Source: Axinella damicornis
Lineage: Eukaryota > Porifera > Demospongiae > Axinellida > Axinellidae
Reading direction: 5' to 3'
DNA: 64,000 bases
Assembly: GCA_963931865.1 (NCBI GenBank)
Contig: OZ007513.1
Span: 7,176,157-7,240,156 of the forward strand
This document shows, one piece after another, positions 45,888 to 55,064 of this stretch. The notes under the pieces were generated by a model. The model saw nothing but the letters and a program-made list of their open reading frames with translations. It had not been told where the DNA came from and did not search any database. Each line of letters opens with the position of its first letter. Position 1 is the stretch's first letter. The translations under genes were made by a program, and so were the position numbers.

Positions 45888-46271
45888 TAGTCTAGGAACC
45901 AGACCCTTCGTGCGGGGGAGGAAGAAAGGGTCTGGGCACCATCTTACATTCGAGTTGTCCCCAGGTCGGAATGTTGACCTAACGAATCAGAAGCGTTGAT
46001 CGCGAATGATGTCAGGGAAATGATTTTTCTCCAGGCTTTCTGTGTCGCCAGTGACTAGACATGGCGAATCGCTGTGCCGTACCGCGTTACCCGCGAGCAA
46101 CTGACAAAAGTCGAGGAGAGCAACGAGCAGGTCGACTGTGATCGTACGCGTGGTATCGCAGTTGATCGCTAATTACCACGCATAATTACGTTCCGTGAGG
46201 ACAACTCGAATGTAGGAACGTGCCCAGACCCTTTCCTCCTCCCCCGCACAAAGGGTCTGGTTCCGAGACTA
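45888..46271. mobile_element. 384-bp element with exact 9-bp TSD
   Basis: Ends TAGTCTAGGAACCAGACCCT and AGGGTCTGGTTCCGAGACTA with about 60-bp inverted arms, and exact flanks GGAGCATGC at 45879-45887 and 46272-46280. No complete ORF is seen inside. Confidence 0.9.
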
Positions 46272-46535
46272 GGAGCATGCATGTTTGCTAAACGTTGAAT
46301 TTGCTATTAAAACATCAATCGATCTTTACCAGACAATGGTTGATCTTTACCTTACATTGGTCAATGTTCTGTAAAGATCAATTGATGTTTAACCGAAGGG
46401 CGTGTAAGTGTCATGAGACTAGGTAATTCAGCTTTGTGATGTAACTTCCGGCAATGTCCCTGGGTGTGTGTAGCTGCACAGTATATAGCGATTCACATAC
46501 ATAATTTTGCCACGACAGGACTATTTTGAACATGA

Positions 46536-46760
46536 CTCCATTTAGGCACACTATAATGTGCATTGTCTACACTTTCAAATACCGAGGGCTGTTTCGGGTA
46601 AGTCAGTTACTTTGTAAAAGTTTTTGTACATGGCGGTGCTAAATCACTCTGGGAATATACCGACAGTCTCGGGCGGATAATGCCCTTGGGTTGTGCATTA
46701 TCCCGCCCTCAACCATAACTACATTGCCCTCAGTGCGCTAAGCCCAGTAAGGCCAAACTA
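46536..46760. mobile_element. Foldback MITE around GGATAATGC, degenerate copy 2
   Basis: It shares GTCTCGGGCGGATAATGC, TTGTGCATTATCCCGCCCTC and the CACACTATAATGTGC end with 43400-43695. Confidence 0.65.
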
Positions 46761-46957
46761 CCGGTTTCTGGCCCCTGCCTGCACCCTCGGCACTCTCGCA
46801 GCATAACTGTTTTAAATTGGGCATATGCCCTGTGCACGTGCACCCACTGAAAACTGGATTTTGTTGTAGCATAGTGCACGGTGTCAAGGTTCTTGAGAGT
46901 GGTGTATTATCACGGCATGGTGCCGGCTCTGCAATGGCAGGAAGTTGTACTCCTATC

Positions 46958-47069
46958 CCAGTCTCGGCCCCAGACCCAAACCATCCCCAGCGTGGATCGC
47001 TTCCAGTATCCCTGCGTGTGATACTGGAAGCGATCCATGCTGGGTTGGTTTTGGTCTGGGGCGGAGACG
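46958..47069. mobile_element. 112-bp palindromic element
   Basis: The arms AGTCTCGGCCCCAGACC..CCA..CAGCGTGGATCGCTTCCAGTAT are perfect or near-perfect inverted repeats about 50 bp long. The flanks ACTCCTATC and ACTCCTTGC agree at 7 of 9. A related short element (GCTTCC..GCGATCC centre) is at 56937-57021. Confidence 0.75.
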
Positions 47070-47599
47070 ACTCCTTGCTTTGCTAAGATTTTGTAGGGAT
47101 GGAAGTTTCACTTTTGTGAGGGGGAAACCCGTAACTAAGTTTGAATGGCCTAATGCTGTTAGAGACAACCTCAAGCCATACCCATATGTCATGATTCTAC
47201 TAATTAGTTTGAACACCCTTGCAATGTTGCTTAGCAACTAGTTTAATCACCAAAAAATGCTGCCAGGTGTATGCATGTACATGGAATTGTTCCTGGCTGG
47301 GGACAAGTCCCCAGTGTGGACAAGGTCTGTGCACAGGTGGTGTAACTAGTTGAATTCTGAGCGTTGTAGGGCAAGCGTGAGTGAAATCTTTGTCTACTCA
47401 TAGGATGTGCATGTGTCTCTCAATTGAACGCAGGCTGTTTGCTGGACAACGATGTAATGTAGGTCAAATCAATTCTTTGTCAGTGTTGTACATGGTGACT
47501 CACGTGATACAATCATATCCAACACTCCACCGGTTGACCAGTAGGCTGGTCAACAGTAGTCACACGAATCAAGGCTACAATACGTATGTTCAGTTCTCA

Positions 47600-48540
47600 C
47601 TGTTCAATCCAGCCATGCAGGCTGCCATTCAATCTCTTGCTCTCCTTGCTGCAGCTCTTGAAGATTGCCTGAGCGGTACCTCCTCTGGTAGCCTTTGTGG
47701 CCCTTGATGATCTGCAATTGAACTTGCGCTGGCTCCGCAGACTTCCTCCAGCGGATACAAACACGACGTTTGAGCAGGATGGACCGTGTACCTCTGAAGT
47801 GTACTCTGACCGCTACACCCCTAACATGGCCATCGGCTCCTCTTAGCAGGTCCTCTACTCTCACCAGTCGCCACACCCCACCTCCTTGGACGGTCATCAG
47901 TGTGCGCCAACACGATATCGCCAACCAGTACTGTGGTCTTCTCAGTGCTTCCTGTTCCTTGTCCGTACCTGTGGCAGTCTCTCAGCTACTGCAAATATTC
48001 CAGTCTCCACCTCCTCGAAAAGCGGTGCAGTGTTTTGTTGACCTGTTTGTCAGGTGAGTAGGAGAGATGTCAAGATCATCAAGATCTGTCTTTAGATGTA
48101 CATAGTGCACAGTCTGGTAGGCTGAGCAACCTCCTTCCAGTGAGCAGATGTGAGGGCATGAGTGGCTCCTCAAGGTCTTCACTGGACAGTGATCTGGAGT
48201 TTAGGATCATCTCCCCTGTGCTTCATCGTAAGCACTGGTAATTGAACCATTCTTTCAAATATCCCCCCCCCCCCCCCTCCCCCCCACACCAAGGTGCCTT
48301 TGCTAAATTGAACGACCATTCCATCCTAATTCCAGCAAAGTATCGTTGAACATCAAGGTGTTGAACGATCAATGTTAATGCCTTGGCTGCAGATTTGAAG
48401 GTTTTCCCATTATCTGCTCCAAGGCCATTTTTGTGGGAATCCTCTTCTTGCTGTGAAAACACTTGAAAGTCCAAATGACTGCTTCAGCAGTCATATCTGG
48501 TGCAATTAACATGCAAGTCTTACTGCAAAGGATGCCCCAA
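47600..48540 (-). pseudogene. BEL/Pao retrotransposon integrase end
   Basis: On the minus strand in order: APDMTAEAVIWTFKCF, DNGKTFKSAAKALT (integrase catalytic Asp), IRMEWSFNLAKAPWCGG, a C/G homopolymer, IFERMV (catalytic Glu region, out of frame), DLEEPLMPSHLLTGRRLLSL, HRFSRRWRLEYLQ, a stop, VLVGDIVLAHTDDRPR, then out of frame GGVWRLVRVEDLLRGADGHV and RGVAVRV. The last two belong to the DUF5641 domain at the end of BEL/Pao Pol. Frameshifts, stops and a homopolymer expansion at 48263-48285 break the reading. No LTR was identified, so this is an isolated piece or has lost its ends. Confidence 0.8.
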
Positions 48541-49521
48541 ACAGGAATTGGTGGCTAAGTGTCGAACTCGAATTATGCATTACAAGACCACATCCTGCTG
48601 CATCCTGCTGGGCACCCTTGACCATTAATGGGTCAATTTGCCTGGCCATCCTAGGGTTATATGTACGTATTGATAGCATAGATGTACATACCACTAGAAT
48701 ATACCAAGCGTCACACTAACTGACTCTTATACGCATGCACAGAGTGTGGGCACACCAGTATCCACTACGATGATCGGGCGATGAAGGCTCTACTAGACCA
48801 GAGTCATGAACATACAAATGAGTGCCTGAGTTTTTGTTCAGGTGAGAGTGTGAAAGGAGTATGAGCTGCTGAAGGCTATCTGAGGACATGTGCTGGAATA
48901 GCCTCAATCCAAGGCCGCATGAGAAGAGAGAAAGTACTGTCCCTCCTCCCACGCGGCCTGAGTTCTCTAATTTCTATCTCTGAATATCAAAGTAATTTGT
49001 GCATCGATCATAGAGTACGTACGTATAACCAGATGATGTTTGAATTTATGGTGTCAGGACTGTTAGATACATGCCCTGTTATGGCCCCTACATGATGCCA
49101 TGCAGTGAGTGTTTTAGCTGTCGTCAGACGAACAGCTCCCAGGAGAGCCCCATGATAATTCTGACCACACCGTTGTGACTGCCTTCGTGTGTTGTGAGCA
49201 CTGTAATAGTTTATGTCTTCCCTTTGGCATTCTTCGACAGGATGTGGAGGTCTATAGGTGTCCCGTGCCTCCTGGGCTTCTACTACCACTAGGATCGCAA
49301 GGAATCTGGACAGGTATAACACTTCACATGCCTCTAATGAAATCTCTATTTATTCATACATAGCCCACTTCTTGAAATAGTTGGTGTAGTTTGTGCAGCT
49401 AACAATGAAGTTGTGTACAAAGTAAACAGTACTATTTAACACTGATTCCTTGCATCCACACCAAGAGTTCATAACAATAAGAGTGTGCAACTGCCATATG
49501 GGTTCCACTACCACCATCTTG
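48541..49521. other. No recognised gene
   Basis: It contains a duplicated CATCCTGCTG at 48591-48612 and no other clear feature. Upstream integrase sequence of the BEL/Pao fragment becomes unrecognisable beyond about 48540. Confidence 0.4.
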
Positions 49522-49565
49522 GCAGTATGACGTAGGCAATCAGTGTGGTCTACATGTACATAAGG

Positions 49566-49874
49566 CTTGGCCTCGTTCCCAGTCCACGCCCAGCTTTTCG
49601 TCGCTTGCAGTATGGTAAAGCAGTGAGTGACGTCAAGGGTAGAAAGACCGGAAGTTTAACGTGGGCATTGTGTGTCTCAGAACAGCAAGAAGAACGAAGG
49701 TACCGAGTGTTGAAAGTGTAGGTATACAGTTGAATAACACGTAAAACGTAGCGTCCTCGTTTTGAAAAGTTTGCCATTTGTCATGTCATGCTCATGTGAG
49801 GAAATGTACCAGGCCCTCCCTGCTTTACCATACTGCAAGCAATCAAAAGCTGGGTGTGGGACTGGGAACGAGGC
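49566..49874. mobile_element. 309-bp CTCGTTCCCAG element, exact 9-bp TSD
   Basis: Inverted ends GGCCTCGTTCCCAGTCC..CGCCCAGCTTTTCGTCGCTTGC and their complement are about 50 bp. TACATAAGG flanks it at 49557-49565 and 49875-49883. Confidence 0.9.
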
Positions 49875-50006
49875 TACATAAGGTCTGTAGTTTCGCATAG
49901 GAGCATGCAGCGGGAGTCTGTAAACACTGGACTGGACTGGACTGGAATAACCTTTGAACCCCAAAAGTGATGTAATTTCAAGGGAAATTATGTAGAAGTT
50001 GACGCT

Positions 50007-50155
50007 ATGAACTGTACGGTGGCTATGGACTGTATGGAGGACAATCTGTCTCAATCTGGCACAGCAGGGTCAGCCCGAGGTAATCCCATCACCATAGATG
50101 ACGACTCAGAGTGTGAGTCTCCGGTAAAAATCAGCAAAAGGACCGAATACTACCG
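50007..50155 (+). CDS. First coding exon, left-arm copy, with SIM-like motif
   Basis: The ATG opens MNCTVAMDCMEDNLSQSGTA, then NPITIDDDSECESPVKISKR and TEYY, up to the donor CCG|GTAAGT in phase 2. ITIDDDS is a hydrophobic-acidic motif of the kind that binds SUMO (inference). The exon is fully open and has a mirror copy in the right arm. No downstream exon exists in between, because the intron runs into the centre of the inverted duplication. Confidence 0.6.
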
Positions 50156-50350
50156 GTAAGTTGTACTTGACGCTTTTGCTAAAGTAAAGTACAGCATGTA
50201 GTTAGCTGTGTGGTGATGTAGTCATCCTATTTGTAATGCTGTAGGCGTATGTTTGAGTAGGCGTATGTTTGAGTATGCGTATGACTACATCACCACACAG
50301 CTAACTACATGCTGTAGTTTACTTTAGCAAAAGCATCAAGTACAACTTAC

Positions 50351-50490
50351 CGGTAGTATTCGGCCCTTTTGACCGGAGACTCACACTCTGAGTCGTCATC
50401 TATGGTGATGGGATTATCTCGGGCTGACCCTGCTACGCCTGATTGAGACGGATTGTCCTCCATACAGTCCATAGCCACCGTACAGTTCAT
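50351..50490 (-). CDS. First coding exon, right-arm copy (mirror)
   Basis: Read on the minus strand it has the same ATG, MNCTVAMDCMEDNPSQSGVA, NPITIDDDSECESPVKRAEY and the same phase-2 donor CCG|GTAAG. Relative to the left copy it has four or five substitutions and a 9-base in-frame deletion replacing KISKRT by KRA. The open frame and donor remain intact. The two exons point toward each other. Confidence 0.6.
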
Positions 50491-50632
50491 AGCGTCAACT
50501 TCTACATAATTGCCACGTGGGCCAAAATGCGCATGCTCAAGGGAATTTCCCTTGAAATTACATCACTTTTGGGGTTCAAAGGTCATTCCAGTATTCCAGT
50601 CCAGTCCAGTCCAGTGTTTACAGACTCCCACA

Positions 50633-50683
50633 TGCAGCTGCTACTACTTCACCACTATCAGTGGTGAAGTAGTAGCAGCTGCA
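50633..50683. repeat. Perfect 51-bp hairpin
   Basis: TGCAGCTGCTACTACTTCAC and GTGAAGTAGTAGCAGCTGCA surround CACTATCAGTG-like bases, giving a stem of at least 20 bp. Confidence 0.85.
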
Positions 50684-50788
50684 TAGCCTCGTTCCCAGTC
50701 CCACGCCCAGCTTTTCGTCGCTGCTTAGTACGGTAAAGCGGTACTAAGCAGCGACGAAAAGCTGGGCGTGGGACTGGGTACGAGGCTA
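50684..50788. mobile_element. 105-bp palindromic CTCGTTCCCAG element, exact 9-bp TSD
   Basis: It is almost entirely palindromic: TAGCCTCGTTCCCAGTCCCA ..., centre TACGGTAAAGCGGTA. Exact flanks GCAGCTGCA lie at 50675-50683 and 50789-50797. The CAGCTTTTCGTCGC subterminal block links it with the copies at 49566 and 51844. Confidence 0.9.
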
Positions 50789-50883
50789 GCAGCTGCATGC
50801 TCCTATGTATGAATACTACAGCGTTTAACACAGCCTTATGTACATGTACATGTAGACCACACTGATTGCCTACATCATACTGC

Positions 50884-51427
50884 ATTGGCGGATTTAGAAA
50901 TTTGGAAAGGGGGGGTTCACTGCGTGAACAGAGGCGCGAAGCGCCCATCTGTCTTCCGCGCAAAGCATGGAAAAAAATTTCACAGTCATTTTTCAGTTGC
51001 CTGGATGGGCTGTCATAGCACCTTTGTGCCTTCCACTGCACTGAACTGCCACTGCTCTCTGTTTCCGTGCAATCCGTGACTGTCTGCATGACTCTCGACG
51101 TGGATTAATTCCGTTCCAATTAAAAAATGTTTAAAATAATGTTTAGCCTACGTGTACGTACGTAGCTACGTACTCTGGCCTACGTACATACATAGACAGT
51201 ACGGTAGCTAGCTAAGTGAGTTGTTAGCTGGAAGTCAGAACTGAATATCTCGAAGCAACTCTAGGCCTAGTCAAACGTCTGAAGATGTAAAGAACTGATA
51301 CGTGAGTGTGTAACTGTGCCTCGGCCCTGGTTGTTGTTGCTGCATGCCACTGCTGCATAATCATTTATGTGCCGCCAAAGGGGGATGCATTTGCACCCCC
51401 CTTACCCCCCCAAAATCCGCCACTGTG
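50884..51427. mobile_element. hAT-type MITE, TGGCGGATTT ends
   Basis: The left end ATTGGCGGATTTAGAAATTT and the right end AAAATCCGCCACTG are inverted, with G- and C-rich subterminal blocks (AAAGGGGGGG and CCCCCCTTACCCCCC). CAGTGGCGGA ends are common in animal hAT MITEs. The target duplication is unclear. It borders the inverted duplication exactly. Confidence 0.65.
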
Positions 51428-51519
51428 CTGCCAAGATGTCAGCAGTGGAACCTATGGCAGTTGCACACTCGTATTGTTATCAACTCTTGATCCAGTGATA
51501 TCCACAGTCATGTTAAACT

Positions 51520-51520
<1 letters not shown>

Positions 51521-51553
<33 letters not shown>
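51521..51553. repeat. 33-C homopolymer
   Basis: It is followed by a CA-rich stretch. A 25-G run on the same strand follows at 51690-51714. Confidence 0.9.
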
Positions 51554-51555
<2 letters not shown>

Positions 51556-51843
51556 CGCACACACACATACACACCACAGTACGAATGTGAACATGTTCAT
51601 TGACAACTGTATCCAGTGTAGTGAGCCGAAGGAGAATGCATCATGACAGGGCATTGTGAGGCCTGCCAGGAACAAGGTGAGGAGTGGATGGGGGGGGGGG
51701 GGGGGGGGGGGGGGAGGTTGGAAGGAAAAGGGGTGAGGAGAGGGACTGACAGAAGGGAGAGAGAGATGAAAGGGGAGGAAGTGGGAAGTAAGAGGAATAC
51801 TCATGAGGGAGCTGTTTAGCTGATACCATATGTGATACAGTAT

Positions 51844-52578
51844 AGCCTCGTTCCCAGGCTCATCCGCAGCTTTTTGTCGCATACTGTACAAAAAAACAGC
51901 TGGAATATTTCATCACATGCACGATGACGTACTATGCATGGGTTTATGCGTGGTTTTGGTAATTGCCCATGCATTTGTTAGCCGTTGTGAGTTCAATCGT
52001 GCTGGAGACTTGTTGACGGTCTCAGCACAGTATGCCGCTCAGTGTGACAGCGACGAGTCCTTGAGAAAGGCCATAACAAACAACTGTCAGTCCTGACAGC
52101 AACTGTTTGAGTATGAACACAGCCTAAAACTGACCAGCTAGCAAACTGGCGTGGCCCGGCGTCTGCTCCCGGTATTTCGCACGGACGCCAAGGTACGCTA
52201 GGCGCATGGCCTCCCGGCGTGTATCCGCTTGATAGCATACGACCTGTGTACTATATACGTACATGTACAACAAAAGAGCGTGACTAGCCTGAGTGTTTGC
52301 TTGTGATTTGTCACTTGAATCCACCATGTACCTCTCTAACTAACTAACTACGTACCGTGTTCATAATATTGTTTTCAAGACTCACAGTTGTTCGTTGTGG
52401 TCTTCCAAGGACTCCTCACTGTCGTACTGAGTGGCATCCAGCAAATCAAAAACAACATGTGTGGGCAATAATTTGATTACCAAAACCATGCATAAAACCA
52501 CACATAGTATGTCATCTTGCACATGATGAAATCTTATCTTGAAACAAAATGCTGGGGAAGAGCCTGGGAATGAGGCTA
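51844..52578. mobile_element. 735-bp CTCGTTCCCAG element, degenerate
   Basis: Left AGCCTCGTTCCCAGGCTCAT..CAGCTTTTTGTCGCATA and right ..AGCCTGGGAATGAGGCTA with about 130-bp diverged inverted arms, including GGGTTTATGCGTGGTTTTGG and CCAAAACCATGCATAAAACC. Flanks ATACAGTAT and ATACAGTTG agree at 7 of 9. Confidence 0.75.
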
Positions 52579-52587
52579 ATACAGTTG

Positions 52588-53199
52588 TAGCCTTGTTCCC
52601 AGTCCCGAGAGGGAGGAGAAAAGGGCCTGGTTTCCAAAGTTTACGCGTGCGCTTAATTATCGGTAACCGTAACACATATTCATAAGGGGGAGGGTGCAAA
52701 TGACGTCTTCGTAGTCACATGGTTGAGGGTGTGACGCTACCTATTTTGCTCCACTGGTCCTCGATCCGCGAGATGCGGGGCGACACAACCACAATTGCAC
52801 TGCCACCAGCAACAGACTTAACGTCCGGACATTCTTTATTCAAAAGAAACGGAAGAGTCTGGTAGCATACTGACTCCACCCAGTCGGTGCGACGATAGCC
52901 ACACGAAAACATGCCATCGTTCAATCGCAGGTCGCTGTTCTAGCTCAATTTAGGAGTACCTTGCTGCCTGAGGACATAGGAGAGCACGATCGAGAGCTGT
53001 TGTAACGCACGCCACTACTAAGTATACTCACTAGTTCATTAACTGTACGGACCACGTTATCCACTTCGACGTCACAAGTGTACAAACAGAATCAAACATC
53101 CACGGTGCCAGTGGAATTCCACCGCTAGTTAGCGCATGCGCAAACAGTGGAAACCAGGCCCTTTTCTCCTCGACGTCTCGGGCCTGGGAACGAGGATAA
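52588..53199. mobile_element. 612-bp CTCGTTCCCAG element with captured RecQ-like exon
   Basis: Ends TAGCCTTGTTCCCAGTCCCG and ..GGGCCTGGGAACGAGGATAA, about 60-bp arms with a shared GAGGAGAAAAGGGCCTGGTTTCCA block, and exact 9-bp flanks ATACAGTTG at 52579-52587 and 53200-53208. The left flank is shared with the neighbouring element. Inside, the minus strand holds a RecQ-like helicase exon piece (separate entry). This is the architecture of a Pack-MULE-type gene-fragment carrier. Confidence 0.8.
52715..52950 (-). pseudogene. RecQ-like helicase exon fragment inside a TIR element
   Basis: On the minus strand EQRPAIERWHVFVW is followed, one frame over, by RLGGVS and SVCYQTLPFLLNKE, then AIVVVSPRISRIEDQWSKIG. 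Compared with RecQ-like helicases this is the segment from the Q-motif region through motif I (LPTG.GKS.CYQ.LP, destroyed here by a frameshift) to motif Ia (VVSPL.SL..DQ). The following bases end with TCAACCATGTGA and no donor is retained. It lacks all other helicase motifs. Confidence 0.6.
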
Positions 53200-53402
53200 A
53201 TACAGTTGGTACTTATAACTACAACAGGCATATACTGCACACGCCCTGCAGCCCCAATCCTTGGAAACTTCCATGCAGTTCATGGAAGTTTCACAGTGCC
53301 CACCTATGACGTGAAAGATTTTTGAGGTACTAAGTGGGGAAATTCCCTTAATCCCCACGAACATGTCTGACTTTAGTGGATTCTGAGCACTAGGTGTTGT
53401 GT

Positions 53403-53428
53403 GTGTGGGGGGGGCGGGGGGGGGGGGC
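53403..53428. repeat. G-rich tract
   Basis: (GT)n runs into G9-C-G13-like sequence. Confidence 0.85.
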
Positions 53429-54170
53429 CATAGTCACAGCTGTGACCGGGCATCTTGATACTGTATACTAAGGAAGGGGTGGAATCGCTACCATATTGCG
53501 TTAGCAACAGCTACGTTAGCACGTGTATGCTATACACATGATTTATACACCCAACCCTAACGGTAACCCACATTAAATAGTGTATAGCATATGGATGCTA
53601 ACATACTGTTGCTATAGTCATGCGGGCCAGCCTCTTGCCACACCCACTACGTGTGGCGATCATGAGAGCCCACGAGACTAGTCTACTGTCACTAGCGCTA
53701 TAAAGGAAAGTTGATATACAGTGCAGTCAAAATTAATGGTCAAGATCCTTTCTGCAATGCAGTCAACAGGTAAAACAGCAAAATATTACAGTCAAGATCT
53801 TTGACCCCAGTTGTAGCTGGGAGGCTTGTCTTTTATACAGCCATGCCACTGGCAACACAGATTGCATACATGTACCGGTAGCCATAGGCGGGCACGGTAA
53901 TTCAAGGCCTTGTGTATGATGCAGCACTGTCCGAAGATGTTTCAACAAACACGCAGCTATGCATACGATTCTACTCACCGCAGTAAATAGCTCCAGAGCG
54001 CAACAGCATGCAGTTGCCAGTTTTCAGTTGAGGGTGTGTCCGATTTGGGTGTGTACTTCTCACAGTATTGGAACGAGACTATACCTTAGTCTCGTTCCCA
54101 GACTAACTATACCCATGGCAGTGCAGTGGAATGCCGCAGCATCCTATATATAATCGTGGCGATCGGGAGT
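53429..54170. other. No gene; inverted blocks and an inside-out element junction
   Basis: GTGTATGCTATACACA and TGTATAGCATATG blocks lie in inverted order at 53525-53590. At 54070-54098 GGAACGAGACTA is followed at once by TAGTCTCGTTCC, the reverse of the usual end order for the CTCGTTCCCAG group. Confidence 0.45.
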
Positions 54171-54257
54171 ACTGGAAAGTGTGTCTCTAGCCCTAGCGAG
54201 GCTTGCTGCGAAGATATTGGGAGTCACTGGCTAGTAAGGTGAGTCCACTAAGCTTAG

Positions 54258-54370
54258 TGAATGTACTGCAGTCTTTCTTTGTGAGTGATTTGTTCGTTAT
54301 TGTATTAGCTAGCTACAATAACATCGATCAGGAACAAATCACTCATGAAGAAAGACTGCAGTACATTCAC
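54258..54370. repeat. 39-bp arm inverted repeat overlapping an exon
   Basis: GTGAATGTACTGCAGTCTTT (54258-) is mirrored at 54332-54370 with two mismatches in 39 bp. The right arm is inside the coding-like exon below. Confidence 0.8.
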
Positions 54371-54410
54371 AAAGCGTTTAAAACGCGCCCACCACAAATA
54401 ATTAAAAGGT
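54305..54410 (+). CDS. Possible exon with good donor
   Basis: The frame reads YNNIDQEQITHEERLQYIHK and AFKTRPPQIIKR, ending AAAAG|GTAAGT at 54410. The acceptor could be the CTAG before CTACAATAAC at about 54312. The residues look like protein, but no family is recognised. The donor coincides with the left end of the MITE at 54411, so the splice site may be supplied by the MITE. Confidence 0.3.
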
Positions 54411-54629
54411 AAGTCGGGGTAATTTCGGTCACGGTTTATTCCAGTCACTTAGTAGAGAAGGGCTTCTCTATTCTAAAAGCTACGTTTTCAGCCAAAACTA
54501 TGGTGCTGTGCAGATAGAGGCAACACTCAGCTATAACATATCTGTCGGCAAAATCAAGACCTTGCGTCCTTTGCGCGTATGTGCCTAAGTGACCAGAAAT
54601 ACCCGGTGACCGAAATTACCCGGACTTAC
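54411..54629. mobile_element. 219-bp MITE, GTAAGTC.GGGTAATTTCGGT ends
   Basis: Left GTAAGTCGGGGTAATTTCGG and right CCGAAATTACCCGGACTTAC are inverted with one mismatch. CGGTCAC / GTGACCG continue the match. Confidence 0.8.
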
Positions 54630-54778
54630 CTTACTGTGTGACCACTATTCCCTCCTCTGTTCCTGGATACTTCCCTGCACCATTTGCTGTTTATGAGAGT
54701 AGATTTGCTGTTTCTCCTTCCGTAAGACACAACGGAATATTATAAGACGAAGGTAGTAAGGAGAAACAGCAAGTTTAA

Positions 54779-55063
54779 GTCAAGGGGGTGACACTCCCAT
54801 TCACGCCGTAGTCAGAGCTGCGACCGAGGTCAAGAAATCTTGACCGTCATTTTTTGCTGCTTGACCGCTTGACCGCATCGCAAAAAGACTCTTGACCGTT
54901 TGAATGCACTGTATTTCAGCCGTTGACTGCTTGACCGCCGATAGTATACGGAAAAATGCGTAGCGACTGCAGCCTTTCCTTAGTATATGGGGTCAAGATT
55001 CGCTGATAAGCCCGGTCGCAGCTCTGACTACAGCGTGTATGGGAGTGTCACCCCCTTGTTAGG
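54779..55063. mobile_element. 285-bp MITE, CAAGGGGGTGACACTCCCAT ends
   Basis: About 55-bp inverted ends including GTAGTCAGAGCTGCGACC. Related sequence (GTCACAGCTGTGACCGGGC, ATACTAAGGAAGG) is at 53440-53480. It ends inside a minus-strand coding-like region. Confidence 0.8.
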
Positions 55064-55064
55064 T

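Larger units (their letters stand above)
49522..50883. repeat. 1.36-kb inverted duplication with MITEs in each arm
   Basis: The left arm (49522-50265) begins GCAGTATGACGTAGGCAATC and the right arm (50270-50883) ends GATTGCCTACATCATACTGC. Apart from one different MITE in each arm (49566-49874 left, 50684-50788 right) and a hairpin at 50633-50683, the arms match in reverse order over about 420 bp: promoter side, first exon, donor and part of the intron. The centre near 50255-50275 holds a short repeat (GGCGTATGTTTGAGTA). The arms differ by scattered changes, so the duplication is not an assembly mirror artefact. Confidence 0.85.
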
